DNA of 28,834 bases from Entrophospora sp. SA101 (GCA_958430865.1 CAUDNR010002336.1:56631-85464), one strand, 5' to 3'. Shown: positions 9,295-19,763, numbered from the stretch's first letter. A program made the numbers and translations. The notes: generated by a model from the sequence alone, not told the origin.

Positions 9295-9755
9295 GTTATC
9301 AATAATTGTCATACCATAATCCTCTAGCCAGACTCTTATGACCATGTAATTTCACAACAACTTTATTTGTCACGACATCAAAAGTTTTGATAATAGAATC
9401 AACACCATAAGTGAAAAAATATTTACCGCCAACAATGATTAGGATTTGTGAACTTTCTGTTGTCAGATATATATCATCATAGTAGTTGTAAATTTGTTAT
9501 GCAGAATGTGTACAAAACAACATGATTCATCCATTCACATCATCTGTCGATTCCAAAAAATATTTTCCGTCGTATTATTAGGACTTGAGAAATGTCCATT
9601 TGAGTAAAAGAAACCCAATCATCATCATCATTAACATTCATGTTATATTTCTTATCTTCAAAATTATTTAAAGTTAATGTAGTAAAGGTAATCATCATTG
9701 CGTACACCAACTGTAATGTATTGTACAAGTGTTCGCTTTGTCTGGTTTTGTTGCA
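9295..9755 (-). pseudogene. WD40-repeat gene fossil
   Basis: Three minus-strand pieces in different frames follow the order of a WD40 protein. Near 9750-9690 it reads VQYITVGVRNDDYLYYINFK. Then 9650-9590 reads NVNDDDDWVSFTQMDIS. Then 9440-9300 reads GGKYFFTYGVDSIIKTFDVV and TNKVVVKLHGHKSLARGLWY. The last piece has the clear end-of-blade signature, D-S-I-I-K-x-[WF]-D followed by L-x-GHK. The pieces are broken by frame changes and stops and no start or full propeller is present, so this is a decayed copy. The parent family cannot be named precisely from this. Confidence 0.5.
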
Positions 9756-10519
9756 GCATGCCTTCGTATGTAGGTAGATAGGTAAACTACATTGTGTGAT
9801 TCAGAATAATATTAATGTATGTATATTATATAGGCCTTTTTATAGAGGAAAATCATGATGTAATTTTAGTATTAAGTAAAGTGGGTACGGTTTCTATACC
9901 ATATTAATATCCTTGTGACGTTGATGCGGCATTAAAAAGATTGATTCGGGACCAGGTGTCCAATAAAATAACATTTATTAATCAAACCTACTACTTTCTT
10001 TCAATTTTGATTGGTCTTCTCTCCTTATGGTGTTTGTTACACCTTACCAGAAAAAGATAATGCTTTGATAGGGAGAGTCATCAACATATATTAATGTAGC
10101 AATTTTATACAACAATAGCAGTAATAAAAAAACCGATGATTCAAGTAACGATGACTCAATCTCTATTTATTATTGCTATTTTTTATTTAATATCGTGTAA
10201 CCTTATCCTTGAAACAAATAAAGGAATTCTTGAACTATAAGCCCCCATATTTATTATTATTGTGTACACACTGTGAGAAAAATTATTTATAAATGATGAT
10301 AAATAATCTTTTCTTAAAAAAAAATTTGGCTTCGATTTTTCACCATTCACAGCCTCATATTTTTTTATTATTTTTGAAATTTATCTTGATTGATTTTCCT
10401 AAAAAAAAATCATTCGGAAAAGATTATTCTTTTCGATTTTATATTTGTTTATAAATATACCTAAATATACACTGTAAATATTTAATGAAACCATTAAAAT
10501 TGAAACCATTGAAATCATC
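9756..10519. other. Intergenic region upstream of the b561 gene
   Basis: AT-rich with no gene that I can support. Short minus-strand frames near 9900-10060 (GVTNTIRREDQSKLKESSRF) are open for only about 20 codons. The 300 bp before 10520 should contain the b561 gene promoter; no specific element is clear. Confidence 0.5.
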
Positions 10520-12278
10520 ATGATAAAACAAAATATCATTTTTACATTATTATTATCATGTATTTTAATTCAAGGTACAACAACAATCTTTATATTTTGG
10601 GAATTTTTTATCAATTATTAATTGTATATTTATATATTTATTATTTTAGGAGCATTTACACAAAATCAATATTGTGATAATAATTCGCAATATTGTATAT
10701 CAGTAGATGTACCTAATACTTCGGCACAAACTTATGCAACATTTAGATTGGAAGCTCCATCGACTATTGGGTCCGTCAAATCAATCAATCTATCCTTCTT
10801 TCTTTCTTTCTAGTAAAATCATAATTATAATTTGCAAACATTACACATAATATATTTGTAGATGGATGGGAATAGGAATTGGTGATAGTATGCTTGATAG
10901 TTATTTGGTGGTAATTAATTAATTAATTAATTATATAGTTTTTAATATCATATAAATTCACAACAAAATAATCCACTCACTCACTCACTCATTCCATCCG
11001 CCGTTCGCCCACCCACCCCCATTCATAAATACATGCACACGCACAGTTAGCATGGCTTCGTACAGACGGAAAAGTTGCATTATCACAACGTGTTGCAAAA
11101 ACCTACGCGGTGCCTACAGTAACAGATCGACAAGCAGATCTTGAATTGGATCCAACCAGTGGAATCCAAACTAACAATAGTAGCGATGGTAGCAGCAAAT
11201 TAGTAGTGATTTTCAAACGTCTAGTGTCGGTACAAGATTCAACGATCGCTTCAAATTTCATTTGGGCTGTACATACTAGCAACCGACCACCCGATGATCC
11301 TTTCACCATGGAAATTACTGAACATTCTTCACATGGAAATATGGCATTATCATCATCTCCTCCTATAAGCAAACGTGTTCTGTTTCTCATCATACACGGT
11401 AATTATTCGAGGGTGGATATAAATTGGTGTAAAAATGGATATATATAAAAATGAACATATAATAATATATAACTTATATATAATCACAGTGATAATAGAA
11501 TAATAATGATAATGATTATTGTTATTTATAATTATTTTAAAAGGTTCGTTGATGTTTGCAGCGTGGGCAGTAGCGGCACCTTTAGGTGTATTTTTCGCAA
11601 GATTTGGAAGAAACGTTTTACCTAAACGTTGGTTCAGTCTGCATTGGGGAATTCAAGCCTTGTTAGCTTTGCCATTAACAGTTATCGGTTTCATTATGGC
11701 ATTCCCTTCGGGTGCAAGTTTCACTACAAGAAATAGTCATCACGTAAGTAAAGATAATTTTAAAAGGAGGAGGAGAAGAAGGAGGAGAATGATGATTAAA
11801 TGTAATTTTATATATTAAAAGATTAATGGTCTTTACTATTTAGTTCCTAAATTGATTCCCTAATTGATTCCTTATTAATTCCTTAATAATTTCACATTCA
11901 TCCCATTGATAGGTTATTGGAATGGTGATCTTGATTTGTTTATTTGTTCAACTATTGATTGGCGGTATACACCATCACATGTACGATCCAAATCGTAAAT
12001 CCATTCCATGGTGGACAAAACTTCATTGGTGGTTTGGTAGATGTTTGGTTTTATTGGCACTAGTGCAAATCTCACTTGGTCTAGATTTATATGATGTCAA
12101 TCCGTTCCTTCTTGACGCTTATTACGTTTATGCGGGAAGTTTGGTGTTTATATATTTGGTCATGTCGTTTCTTTTTTGGAACAAACGTCGTAATCAAATT
12201 CAAAAATATGGAAAGTCTAGTTTTATATATACCGGAATTAAAAAACAAGAGGATTATGAAGACGAATTTGATGGTTAG
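10520..12278 (+). CDS. DOMON plus cytochrome b561 transmembrane protein
   Basis: Likely a haem b protein that moves electrons across a membrane, a family often fed by ascorbate or similar reductants and linked to iron reduction. Exons are 10520-10574, 10650-10770, 10862-10910, 11047-11398, 11544-11743 and 11913-12278; phases fit throughout, giving 380 aa. Order: signal peptide (IIFTLLLSCILIQG, residues 6-19), DOMON domain about 24-170 (GWMGIGIGDSM, YLVLAWLRTDGKVALSQ), then the b561 region about 185-350. Haem-ligand candidates are H192 (HGSLMFAAW), H226 (SLHWG), one of H279-H281 (GGIHHHMYDP) and H297 (KLHWWFG). The tail is charged (KQEDYEDEFDG). The exon 2 donor is GTCCGT, poor but the only choice that gives the conserved GWMG. 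An alternative last splice, 12273 to 12448, would replace the terminal G and stop with GVFLNKMTQEVT. The neighbour kinase gene is convergent. Confidence 0.9.
10911..11046 (+). repeat. b561 intron 3 with simple repeats
   Basis: This 136-bp intron starts with a run of TAAT/TTAA units directly at its donor and contains CACT units (about 10976-10991) and a C-rich patch, CCCACCCACCCCC (11008-11020), unusual for this AT-rich DNA. Confidence 0.7.
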
Positions 12279-13155
12279 TTATATATGTATAATGTGTATG
12301 TGTGTGTGTATATATATATATATATAAAGAGAGAGATAGAGAATTAGGAGGAGTGGGTGAAGATTAGAGATTTTTTAAAAAAAAATTATTTGTTTTCTTT
12401 TTTGTATTTTATTATTAATTTGACAAAAAAATTTTTTTTTTGTGTAGGAGTTTTTTTGAATAAAATGACACAGGAAGTTACATAAGCTTTTTACATTATG
12501 TAATATTATATAACTATATATGTATAAATTATATATCATTATCCACTATCATTACTATTTTATTGTATACATACATATAAACTTTTTTTTAGGAAAAAAT
12601 CAACTTTCTATTAAAAAATGATTTTATTTTATTTTATTTTATTTTATTGTTTTTTGAAAGAGGAAAAGAAAGAAAGACGAAATGAATGAATGAATGAATG
12701 GTTGAATGGTTTAATGAATGAAAATGAAAATGAAATTTGTTGTACATCTTTTTAGATAATAAAGTAAATAGTATAACAATACAGTATAATAATATAACAA
12801 TATAATAATAATATAACAGTATAATAATATAATATAATAAAAAAATTACCCATAGCTTAATTAAATTAATTAATTAATTAATTCTTAAATTAATTTAAAA
12901 CCTTATTGCATAATTGGAAAAAATCCTGCCAATAAAAATATAAAATTACTATTATAGAGTATGAATGAAAGATTTTCCACTGCCGCCCACCATGTCTAAC
13001 ATCTAAAAACAACGTCTAACATTAATATTGTCTCGAATAATAACTACCTTTTCATCGTGAGGAATCCATTGAAGATAATCATAAATTACTATATATCGAT
13101 ATTTTGGTGTGCTATTATTAATCAACTCATCCAATGTTTTGTTGCCTCTGCTAAT
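12279..13155. other. Convergent intergenic region, simple repeats
   Basis: This holds the 3' ends of the b561 gene (plus) and the kinase-like gene (minus). It includes a TG/TA run (12296-12326), TTTTA units (about 12620-12648), GAAT units (12681-12720) and TAATA units (12775-12840). A GATAATAAAG near 12757 could serve as a polyadenylation signal. No gene is seen. Confidence 0.6.
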
Positions 13156-14614
13156 TTATTGATTGGTAAGATTAGGAAAATAAAACTCTCGGCTGGTGTA
13201 AAAAGCCTGAGGATGTTGTTTGGGAGGAGTATAAGATTTATTGTGTTGTCTGCTAATCAACTTCCACCTTTCATCTTCCGCTTTAGAAAAATCTATAGAA
13301 ATATCCGTTTCGTTTGGATTGTCACACATATCATAAATCCAATCGGAAAATATTTTCGTCAACTCTCTAGCCGTAGGTCTTTGGTCTGGTGATGAATGCC
13401 AACATCTCTCCATCAAATCTTTATAATATTTTGGCATGTCTCGTATTCCTTCTGGTCGTAAACCTTTGCAAATATCAATTGCCAATTGTTCATCATGTGC
13501 TCTATCACACCATGGCTTTACACCTGATGCCAAGGTCCACATTGTTATTCCAAAACTATAAATGTCGGACTTTCGTCTGAAATAGCAATAGTCTTGATCG
13601 TTATAATCGTAGTCGTCAGAAGATGGAAATTTAGTAGAAGTGTTGGACGATAACATCAATATTTCGGGAGCAACAAATGGTAAAACGCCATAAATCTTGT
13701 TGTCTTTTCTTTTGAATGATAAATCATTACTGACAGGCCCATAAAATCCCACATCAGCAAGTTTTGCATCGGTTGAAACATTTTCCTCTTCGATTAACAA
13801 ATTACCACCATGAAGATTACCATGAAACAAATCTTGGGAATGGATTTTCTCCAGTCCACATGAAATATCCCACAACATGTCGATCATATCTCTCCAACTG
13901 ATCACACCCTTGACATAATTCAGGTATTGGTACAAGTTACCATTCTCGTAATACTTCATTACAAACATATAACACGACGTCGAGTCTTTTGTTATGCCAA
14001 AACAATCCGCCAATGAGCCACATTGCAAACAATTTAAATATTTTTTTACCTATAATTAATAATTTGCGAGAAAGACAGAATAGAAGTAGGAATTTATAGG
14101 ATGTATAAATACAGGGTGTATATATGTCAAACATAAATAAAAAAATAAAAAAATAAATAAATAAATTACCTGGTTGATGAATTCAACTGTAATGGAATTG
14201 AGATTATTGAATCTTTTTAAAGCAACTTTAGTTGGACCAGTTCTGGTGTAATCTTCAGATGCCTCATCATAGATCCATTTTGGACCTTCTAACCAAACTG
14301 CAGAATAGATCGCGCTGTAGCCACCCTCACTCTTAAATTGTCTTAATTCGATATTTTCAAAAGGAATCCATTCCAAATAATTACAGCTTGACGTCGCCGT
14401 CAATTGTGTCTCTTGGATCAACTCATCAATTAACTTATTTCCACTTGTCCAATTTATAAATTGTTGTCTTAATTGATTAATAGAGCAAGCTCTACACCAG
14501 CTATTTAGCGAGGCAAATTCTTTTCCACAATCTGGACATCTATTATTACCATCTTCATCTTGTTGTTTTTGACTTCCTTCTGCCTTTCGTTGCTGGTGCT
14601 CTTGACTTTGATGA

Positions 14615-14649
<35 letters not shown>

Positions 14650-14931
14650 GTACGTCCCTCCATAATTATTTGTGGTGGTGATGACATTATTATTATTGTT
14701 GTTGTTGTTGTTAATACTGCTGACGAATGGGTTGCTCAAGTTATTATAATTATTTTCGCTAATAATAACAATATTATTGATATTATTATTATTATTTATA
14801 TCACTATTATAACTATTACCATCACTATTGTTATCACCATCGCCGTCACTACTACTATCTGTGATGTCAATATAGTTTGTATTTGGATGATTAGCTAAGG
14901 ACATTTGATCTTTGCCACCCCTCATATTCAT
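13156..14931 (-). CDS. Kinase-like protein, probable pseudokinase
   Basis: Two exons, 14931-14170 and 14049-13156, joined by a 120-bp GT-AG intron in phase 0, encode 551 aa. Residues 1-130 are Asp/Asn-rich with Asn runs and a polyglutamine run (95-105). A ribbon-like C132-P-D-C and C146-R-A-C and the segment FINWTSGNKLIDELIQETQL (158-177) match the leader I associate with Rhizophagus kinase families. The kinase domain follows: a degenerate Gly loop (EGGYSAIYSAVW, 202-213), VALKRF with Lys239, LPFVAPEIL, IYSFGITMWTLASG and DQRPTARELTKI. The catalytic loop reads HGNLHGGN (330-337) where active kinases have HRDxxxxN, so the catalytic Asp is replaced by Asn; DFG reads DVG (353-355), keeping the metal-binding Asp. 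It may bind nucleotide and signal by interaction. The tail HPQAFYTSREF is shared with the kinase pseudogene at 23.9-24.6 kb. Confidence 0.88.
14535..14702 (-). repeat. CAG/CAA and Asn triplet repeats in the kinase-like gene
   Basis: Glutamine codons (plus-strand GCTGTTGCT pattern near 14615-14650) and Asn codons (TATTATTATTGTTGTTG near 14688-14712) make homopolymer tracts in the N-terminal region. The mixed CAG/CAA use is typical of older or stabilised tracts. Long plus-strand frames here (poly-Leu, poly-Ile) are shadows. Confidence 0.7.
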
Positions 14932-15930
14932 TAGGCCTTTCAGTTACTTTTTATGGTTAGAGTTAGATTTTTTAATTTATGTGTGTTACCAAAATAGAGA
15001 AATCCTTTAGAACAAATAAATCCTTCTTTTTTTTTCTTTAAAAAAAATTCCAATCAAATAACTAAATTGCTACTACTAATATTACCAAGACTACTACTAC
15101 TACGACTACTACTAGTGGTACCACAACTATAATTATAATTATTAATACTCAAAATCACAAACAAATATCTATAATTAATAATTCTGGTAAGAACGTAAAA
15201 CTTCATTAGCTCAAATCCAAAAAGTGAAAAATGCGATTGTTTATATTTTTTTCAAATTTTTTAAATTTTTTAAAATGTTAATAAGCAATAAAGTATTCAT
15301 TCACGTAAATATAATAAAAAAATTTTATAATTAAAAATATATTAAATTGTTTCAGCAAGCATGTTAAGAATTAATTAATGCATATTTATACTAAATTTTT
15401 TGTTTATCATTTAGGAGATTAAATGATCAATTAATTCAAATTCACCAAACAAAATACGAAAAATGGATTTATTAAACAGGAAAATTTTTTATGATAAGTA
15501 TCTTTTTGTTGTTAAATATAAATTAGATAAATATAAACAAACCAACTTTAAACAGATTAAGGTTTGATAAAAATCAAAAAATCAAATTCTTTTTTAAAAA
15601 TAAATAAATTCAAGAAGAAAGATAATATACTAATTTGGGTCATTTGATTAAAACTTTTGCTTTGTTTACAATGAATAATTTCAAAAAAACAATAACAATA
15701 AAGTGCGTAAGTTTTATAAATAAATATGGGCAAATAAATAAACATATAGTAAAGGCCTTTCTCCAAATGGATTAATTGGATAATTTTTTGAACAACTATC
15801 CCAATATTGATTAATAATAATAATGAATGACGTATGAATCATTTTTTGTGGAAAGTTGTATTATCATTATCATGAGACAAACAAACAATGAGCGTAAAAA
15901 AAAAATACACAATAAACAATATAAATAAAT

Positions 15931-15931
15931 C

Positions 15932-15979
<48 letters not shown>
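15931..15979 (+). repeat. AAT microsatellite
   Basis: About 16 uninterrupted AAT triplets. Confidence 0.9.
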
Positions 15980-16082
15980 TAACTATCTAAAAATTCAACT
16001 CTCTATATATAAATAAACCCTCTTGGAATATTTTTTTTTGTGAATAACGACACAAAGAGAAGGATGCGTAAAATTAATACTT

Positions 16083-16157
16083 GATAGATAGATAGATAGA
16101 TTGATAGATTGATTGATTGATTGTCGATTATTGTTGATTGATTGATTGATTGATTGG
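16083..16157 (+). repeat. GATA/GATT tetranucleotide repeat
   Basis: GATA units pass into GATT units with one interruption (GTCGATTATTGTTGATT) in the middle. Confidence 0.85.
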
Positions 16158-16714
16158 AAATTTTGGAAATTTAAAGAAAGATTTGACAATTTAAAGATTG
16201 ATTAATGATTTCATCTGTTATAAAAAACCAATAATTTTTCCAAAAAATCATCATTATATATAGATAGAGACTTAATACAATCATTGTCAACATAAAACTA
16301 TAGTCCTTCCAAAAAAATTTTCCTATAAAGAATGTGGGAATTATTAGTGCTTCCAAATGGAAATCCGTAGCTGTTACCGTGGTGTAACCTCGCGAAAAGT
16401 TCCCTTCTCAACCAAATTGATTTCAAAGATTGATTGATATATTTTTTATTGTTCCAACTTACATATTAATGAAATTACATCTAATCAAACTTTCAGGATT
16501 TTTCAGGATGACGCAACTCTTTGTTCGATTGGTTCATTTAGAAGCAATAATAATAAATGTTTATTGCTCAAACCACTTTAGTCCAATAAATGGAATTGTT
16601 CAATTTAATAGATAGATATATAGATAGAAAGAAGGCATTCAATATTTTTTTTATTAGTATACAAGTAAATCTTGCATTTCAACGGCACAAACGTAACACA
16701 AGTAGTTGTATCAC

Positions 16715-16906
16715 ATGATCAAAACAAACATGACTATGACCAAATTGACATTGGCTGATGGCCATAAAATTCCTTCTTTTTATGTGAAATGTTATCTTAT
16801 TGGTTGTTTTTACTGTGATATCCTTTTAAACTACTCTAGAAGTGAGTATGTCGCGTATGATGCTGTTATCACCGTCGATCATCAATTATTTGAGGTTATC
16901 ATTTGA
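16715..16906 (+). CDS. Short hypothetical open frame, doubtful
   Basis: An ATG frame of 63 codons reads MIKTNMTMTKLTLADGHKIP followed by a Cys/Phe-rich part and ends DHQLFEVII. The composition is more protein-like than most frames here, but no domain is recognised and no partner exon is evident. It may be an exon fragment or chance. Confidence 0.2.
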   Translation: MIKTNMTMTKLTLADGHKIPSFYVKCYLIGCFYCDILLNYSRSEYVAYDAVITVDHQLFEVII

Positions 16907-16910
16907 TGTT

Positions 16911-17175
16911 TTTAGTAGTAGTGAAATAACTGCGACTTGATGATTAGTGGTAGTGTAATTCTGCCATATTTTCTCCAAGTAGAAGGCCTTGATTAGCACA
17001 ATTCTAAGCCCAATCCTACTTTTTTTTTTCAATTCTGTCGCTACAATTATGAAATTGCATAAATTCTTTAATACTAACTAATATAAATCTACTGCATGAT
17101 TCAAAAGATAGCAAGATTGACCCGGTTTATTTATCCAGTTTATTAAATCAACCGCATTTGATTGTGTTTCACTCG
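16911..17175. other. AT-rich stretch, nothing supported
   Basis: No feature seen besides short poly-T and poly-A runs. Confidence 0.5.
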
Positions 17176-17475
17176 CTAAAGTTCCTTTATTTCATTTCGT
17201 TGAGGATATTTTAATATTAATGGTTTATCACTCACGCCATTCCATTGCATAAGTAACTCAGTAAACTTCTTCTTCCTAAACGGGTTTGATATATAAATGG
17301 CTTTGATCAAGCTGTTTGTATATTTTCTATGTTCTTCTTCTTTTATATAGGAGAAGGTACCACTACTTATTCTGTTATTAAAATAAATTAATAGGTGTAG
17401 TGTTTTTTCTTCAATATATTCAATAAAAATAAATGATGTTATTTCTTCTTCAGTAGTATTAATACTATCTTGTAA
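17176..17475 (-). CDS. 99-codon open frame without ATG start, possible exon
   Basis: On the minus strand a stop-free frame runs from 17475 to TAG at 17178-17176. It is long for this base composition and reads as ordinary mixed protein: NTTEEEITSFIFIEYIEEKT, then NRISSGTFSYIKEEEHRKYT, then IYISNPFRKKKFTELLMQWN and PLILKYPQRNEIKEL. There is no ATG before the middle of the frame, so it is either an internal or terminal exon (a TTACAAG acceptor near 17470 is possible) or a gene remnant. I do not recognise the family. Minus-strand pieces at 17560-17650 (SNKTLGLIGRGIEKD) could belong to the same locus. Confidence 0.35.
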   Translation of the reverse strand, partial: LQDSINTTEEEITSFIFIEYIEEKTLHLLIYFNNRISSGTFSYIKEEEHRKYTNSLIKAIYISNPFRKKKFTELLMQWNGVSDKPLILKYPQRNEIKEL

Positions 17476-18211
17476 TTAATTAATAATATGCATCTTGGTT
17501 GATGTTTTGTTAGTCATTGTTATCCTTGAACAATTTCTGTACTATATATCATTGTTGCAGTTACTAATCTTTTTCAATGCCTCTCCCAATAAGACCTAAA
17601 GTTTTGTTTGAACGGTACGATAGCCAGTGATTCCGCGAGTATTATGGATTGTTTACAAATATAAAATAAGTTCCGTAAATAGAACTATTATAGTTTAATA
17701 AAGCATGACATTAAAATTTTAGCACCTTCATAGATTCTGCGAATCTATTTGTTTATTACATTGCTAGATAATTAATAAAAAAGCGCTTGTCCCAACTTTG
17801 TTTTTTAATATTAATACCAATACTAATATTTGGATCAGAGATCTCTTGTTATTTTCATTTGTTAGCCAATCAAATTCTAATGATTACTGTAAATTTGTAG
17901 TACAAATCTATAGCGCAGTGTGTAACCATACCTATACTGATCGAATTTTGGGATATTGCCTGTCGAATATATTAATATGATTTCGATTAATAAAAATATG
18001 AATTCTATCCCCTCCATAATTATCAAATACACAGGTAAACTTTCTTTCAATCAATTATTTAGAGTACTTGATAATATAAATAAATGTCTTGTGCAAAACT
18101 CTATCAAAATTTGGTACGAGATTCACATTTTAAAAATGTATTTTATTAATCTCGATATTTAAAGTTACAAAAAATTTTAAACAAAATATATATTAGGTAT
18201 ACAAAAAATTT
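17476..18211. other. Stretch with short unassigned frames
   Basis: Plus-strand frames 17798-17980 and 17956-18162 overlap, are about 60 codons each, and read as Ile/Asn/Tyr-rich sequence (IMISINKNMNSIPSIIIKYT). Together they could be pieces of one decayed gene, but nothing recognisable is present. Confidence 0.3.
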
Positions 18212-18379
18212 TTATAAAATTTTGAATATATTCCAACATAGAGTGAACCAAGCTTTTAAATGAGCATGCATGACCTGTGCGCCACGCTTCGATTCCAATT
18301 TATGTGATGCTCGGCAACTATTACCAAGTTCTTGGATTTTGCCGTCACTTCCTGGACGATCATGATCAATAGAAAGATA
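18212..18379 (-). CDS. 55-codon open frame, possible exon remnant
   Basis: After a possible acceptor (ACGTAG) the minus strand reads LSIDHDRPGSDGKIQELGNS and then CRASHKLESKRGAQVMHAHL before TAA at 18214-18212. This patch is less AT-rich than its surroundings, which supports former coding use. No family is recognised and there is no upstream ATG. Confidence 0.3.
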   Translation of the reverse strand, partial: YLSIDHDRPGSDGKIQELGNSCRASHKLESKRGAQVMHAHLKAWFTLCWNIFKIL

Positions 18380-18689
18380 CTACGTATTTTTTTAAATTGT
18401 CTAAACATTCATTTATCATGTTGTTTTGTTGCATATCTAATGATAAATATATTAATTTTATGATTTTTTTTCAATAATATTATAATATTACAATGAATAC
18501 CATCAATAAAATCAAATTAAAAAATATGTATTATGTAAATTTACAATTTATAATTATTTATCCGATTGTCTAATTACTACTAATATTATTACTAATACTA
18601 AAAACAGTTTTTTAATTGTGACATACTCCATGATTTTATTTGTGTAACATATTTATTTTATTAACAGGATCAAAAACTTGTTGATCTCA

Positions 18690-19400
18690 ATGGCCAAATA
18701 AAAAAAGTTCTTTCAGACGAAAATAAACGAAAATAAAATGATAAAAAAAAGGCTCTTCAAATTAAATAAATGATAAAAAAAAAAAAGGTTCTTCGAGTCG
18801 GGTGAAAATAAAAAAAGTTTTTTCGAAATAAACCAAAGATATTGCTAGTTCTTCATTGTTACTATCTATAATTATCATCATCATCGCTACCAATAATATC
18901 CATGTTTCCATTATCATCACTGTCGTTATGTTCTTATGTTTTCAACCCATAATTTTAATTACTGCTTTTCTTTACTGCTAAGAATACCGATCACTTCGTC
19001 ATAATCGATTCCACTAGAACTTCTACCGCAATAGATTTCTCGTTCCGTTCCTCCTCCTCCTCTTCTTCTTCGCTAGAAACTTATCTATTGTTCGTTGTCG
19101 TTGCATTATTATCATTATCATAATTACTACCAGTACCGCATTCCCATTACCGCCACTTTCCTCCATATTATCACCTTCCAGCACACCCTCATCGTTCCTT
19201 CCATTAAAAAGTTCTTTTCGAATTAGGCCAAAGATAAGCAAAAGATAAAAAATGTTTTTTCGAGTTAGACGAAAGATAACAAGAAATAAAAAAAGATAAA
19301 AAATCCTTTTCAAGTTAACGACAAGGGTACGAAAAGGGGCTTTTTAGTTGTTATTATTTAGAAGACGAAAAGAGTTTTTTTAGTTATTATTATTCAGAAA
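18690..19400. repeat. Degenerate A-rich repeats around AAAAAAGTTCTTTCGA
   Basis: The word AAAAAAGTTCTTTCGA[AG]T and variants (AAAAAGGTTCTTCGAGTC, AAAAAAGTTTTTTCGAAAT, AAAAATGTTTTTTCGAGTT, AAAAATCCTTTTCAAGTT) recur along both flanks of a central TCATCA/CTCCTC-rich patch (18870-19200). Each is often followed by a GACGAAAGATAA-like word. The minus-strand 96-codon frame at 19313-19023 is built from these repeats (IFYLLLIFGLIRK) plus a KKRRRRNGTR tail, so I treat it as repeat-derived. Confidence 0.5.
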
Positions 19401-19613
19401 AGACTGTTGCTTATGTATTCTTATATGACTCTAATTATTCCTTAAATGAAAAAGTACACAGCGACAATGGATCTCGATTTAACGGATAATTTGTCTGTTA
19501 AGTATAGAATATTCAAATAATAAATCACATGATATCTGTTATCTGCTTCAATTTTTGAGGTTACTACAGTTTTAGAGTCTCGATTGATTAGATAATTTTT
19601 ACTTGGTAAATTA
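19401..19613. other. AT-rich stretch, nothing supported
   Basis: No feature seen. Confidence 0.5.
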
Positions 19614-19763
19614 TTATCGTTTCGCGGATGGATTGTTAAAATAATTCTTGATTACCCCACATAAAGCAATACCCATACGAATGCCTAAATTATTTTGCAT
19701 CTTCTCATCAATTTTCAAAAAATTTACAGCAAGATGGAAAACCTTCTTTTGAAGGATAGCCAT
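19614..19763 (-). CDS. 49-aa small open frame, possible gene or exon
   Basis: ATG at 19763 to TAA at 19616-19614 gives MAILQKKVFHLAVNFLKIDE followed by KMQNNLGIRMGIALCGVIKN and a short basic end. It alternates hydrophobic and charged residues like a helical protein, and the frame stays open upstream for about 12 codons. It is too short to assign. An overlapping frame (19918-19724) is less protein-like. Confidence 0.3.
   Translation of the reverse strand: MAILQKKVFHLAVNFLKIDEKMQNNLGIRMGIALCGVIKNYFNNPSAKR

Larger units (their letters stand above)
14932..16640. other. Long AT-rich intergenic region with microsatellites
   Basis: The first few hundred bases are upstream of the kinase-like gene, with ACT/CTA triplets at about 15070-15120. 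A run of about 16 AAT triplets covers 15931-15979. GATA and GATT units cover 16083-16157. A minus- or plus-strand gene is not visible; a plus-strand frame near 16435-16580 (EITSNQTFRIFQDDATLCSI) is open for about 47 codons without a usable start. Confidence 0.55.

Noticed and set aside
11103..11393. Minus-strand frame within the b561 gene
   Set aside because: Antisense to the DOMON exon, which is supported by phase and motifs.
12091..12327. Second plus-strand frame in the last b561 exon
   Set aside because: Overlaps the haem-ligand frame in another phase and runs into a TG/TA microsatellite.
13057..13580. Long plus-strand frames opposite the kinase-like gene
   Set aside because: They lie antisense to well-supported kinase motifs and have no domain of their own.
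14560..14898. Plus-strand 112-codon frame rich in Leu, Ile and Val
   Set aside because: It is the complement of Gln and Asn codon runs in the kinase-like gene.
15557..16356. Several 60-70 codon minus-strand frames
   Set aside because: Composed of Phe, Tyr, Ile and repeat-encoded SINQ units from the GATT/GATA microsatellite; no evidence of a gene.
18255..18300. tRNA-like words (GCGCCACGCTTCGATTCC)
   Set aside because: No acceptor, D or anticodon stem could be paired around it; the stretch reads as an open frame on the minus strand instead.
19023..19313. Minus-strand 96-codon frame
   Set aside because: Built from the TTCGA repeats; hydrophobic start and Arg/Lys tail follow from repeat composition.
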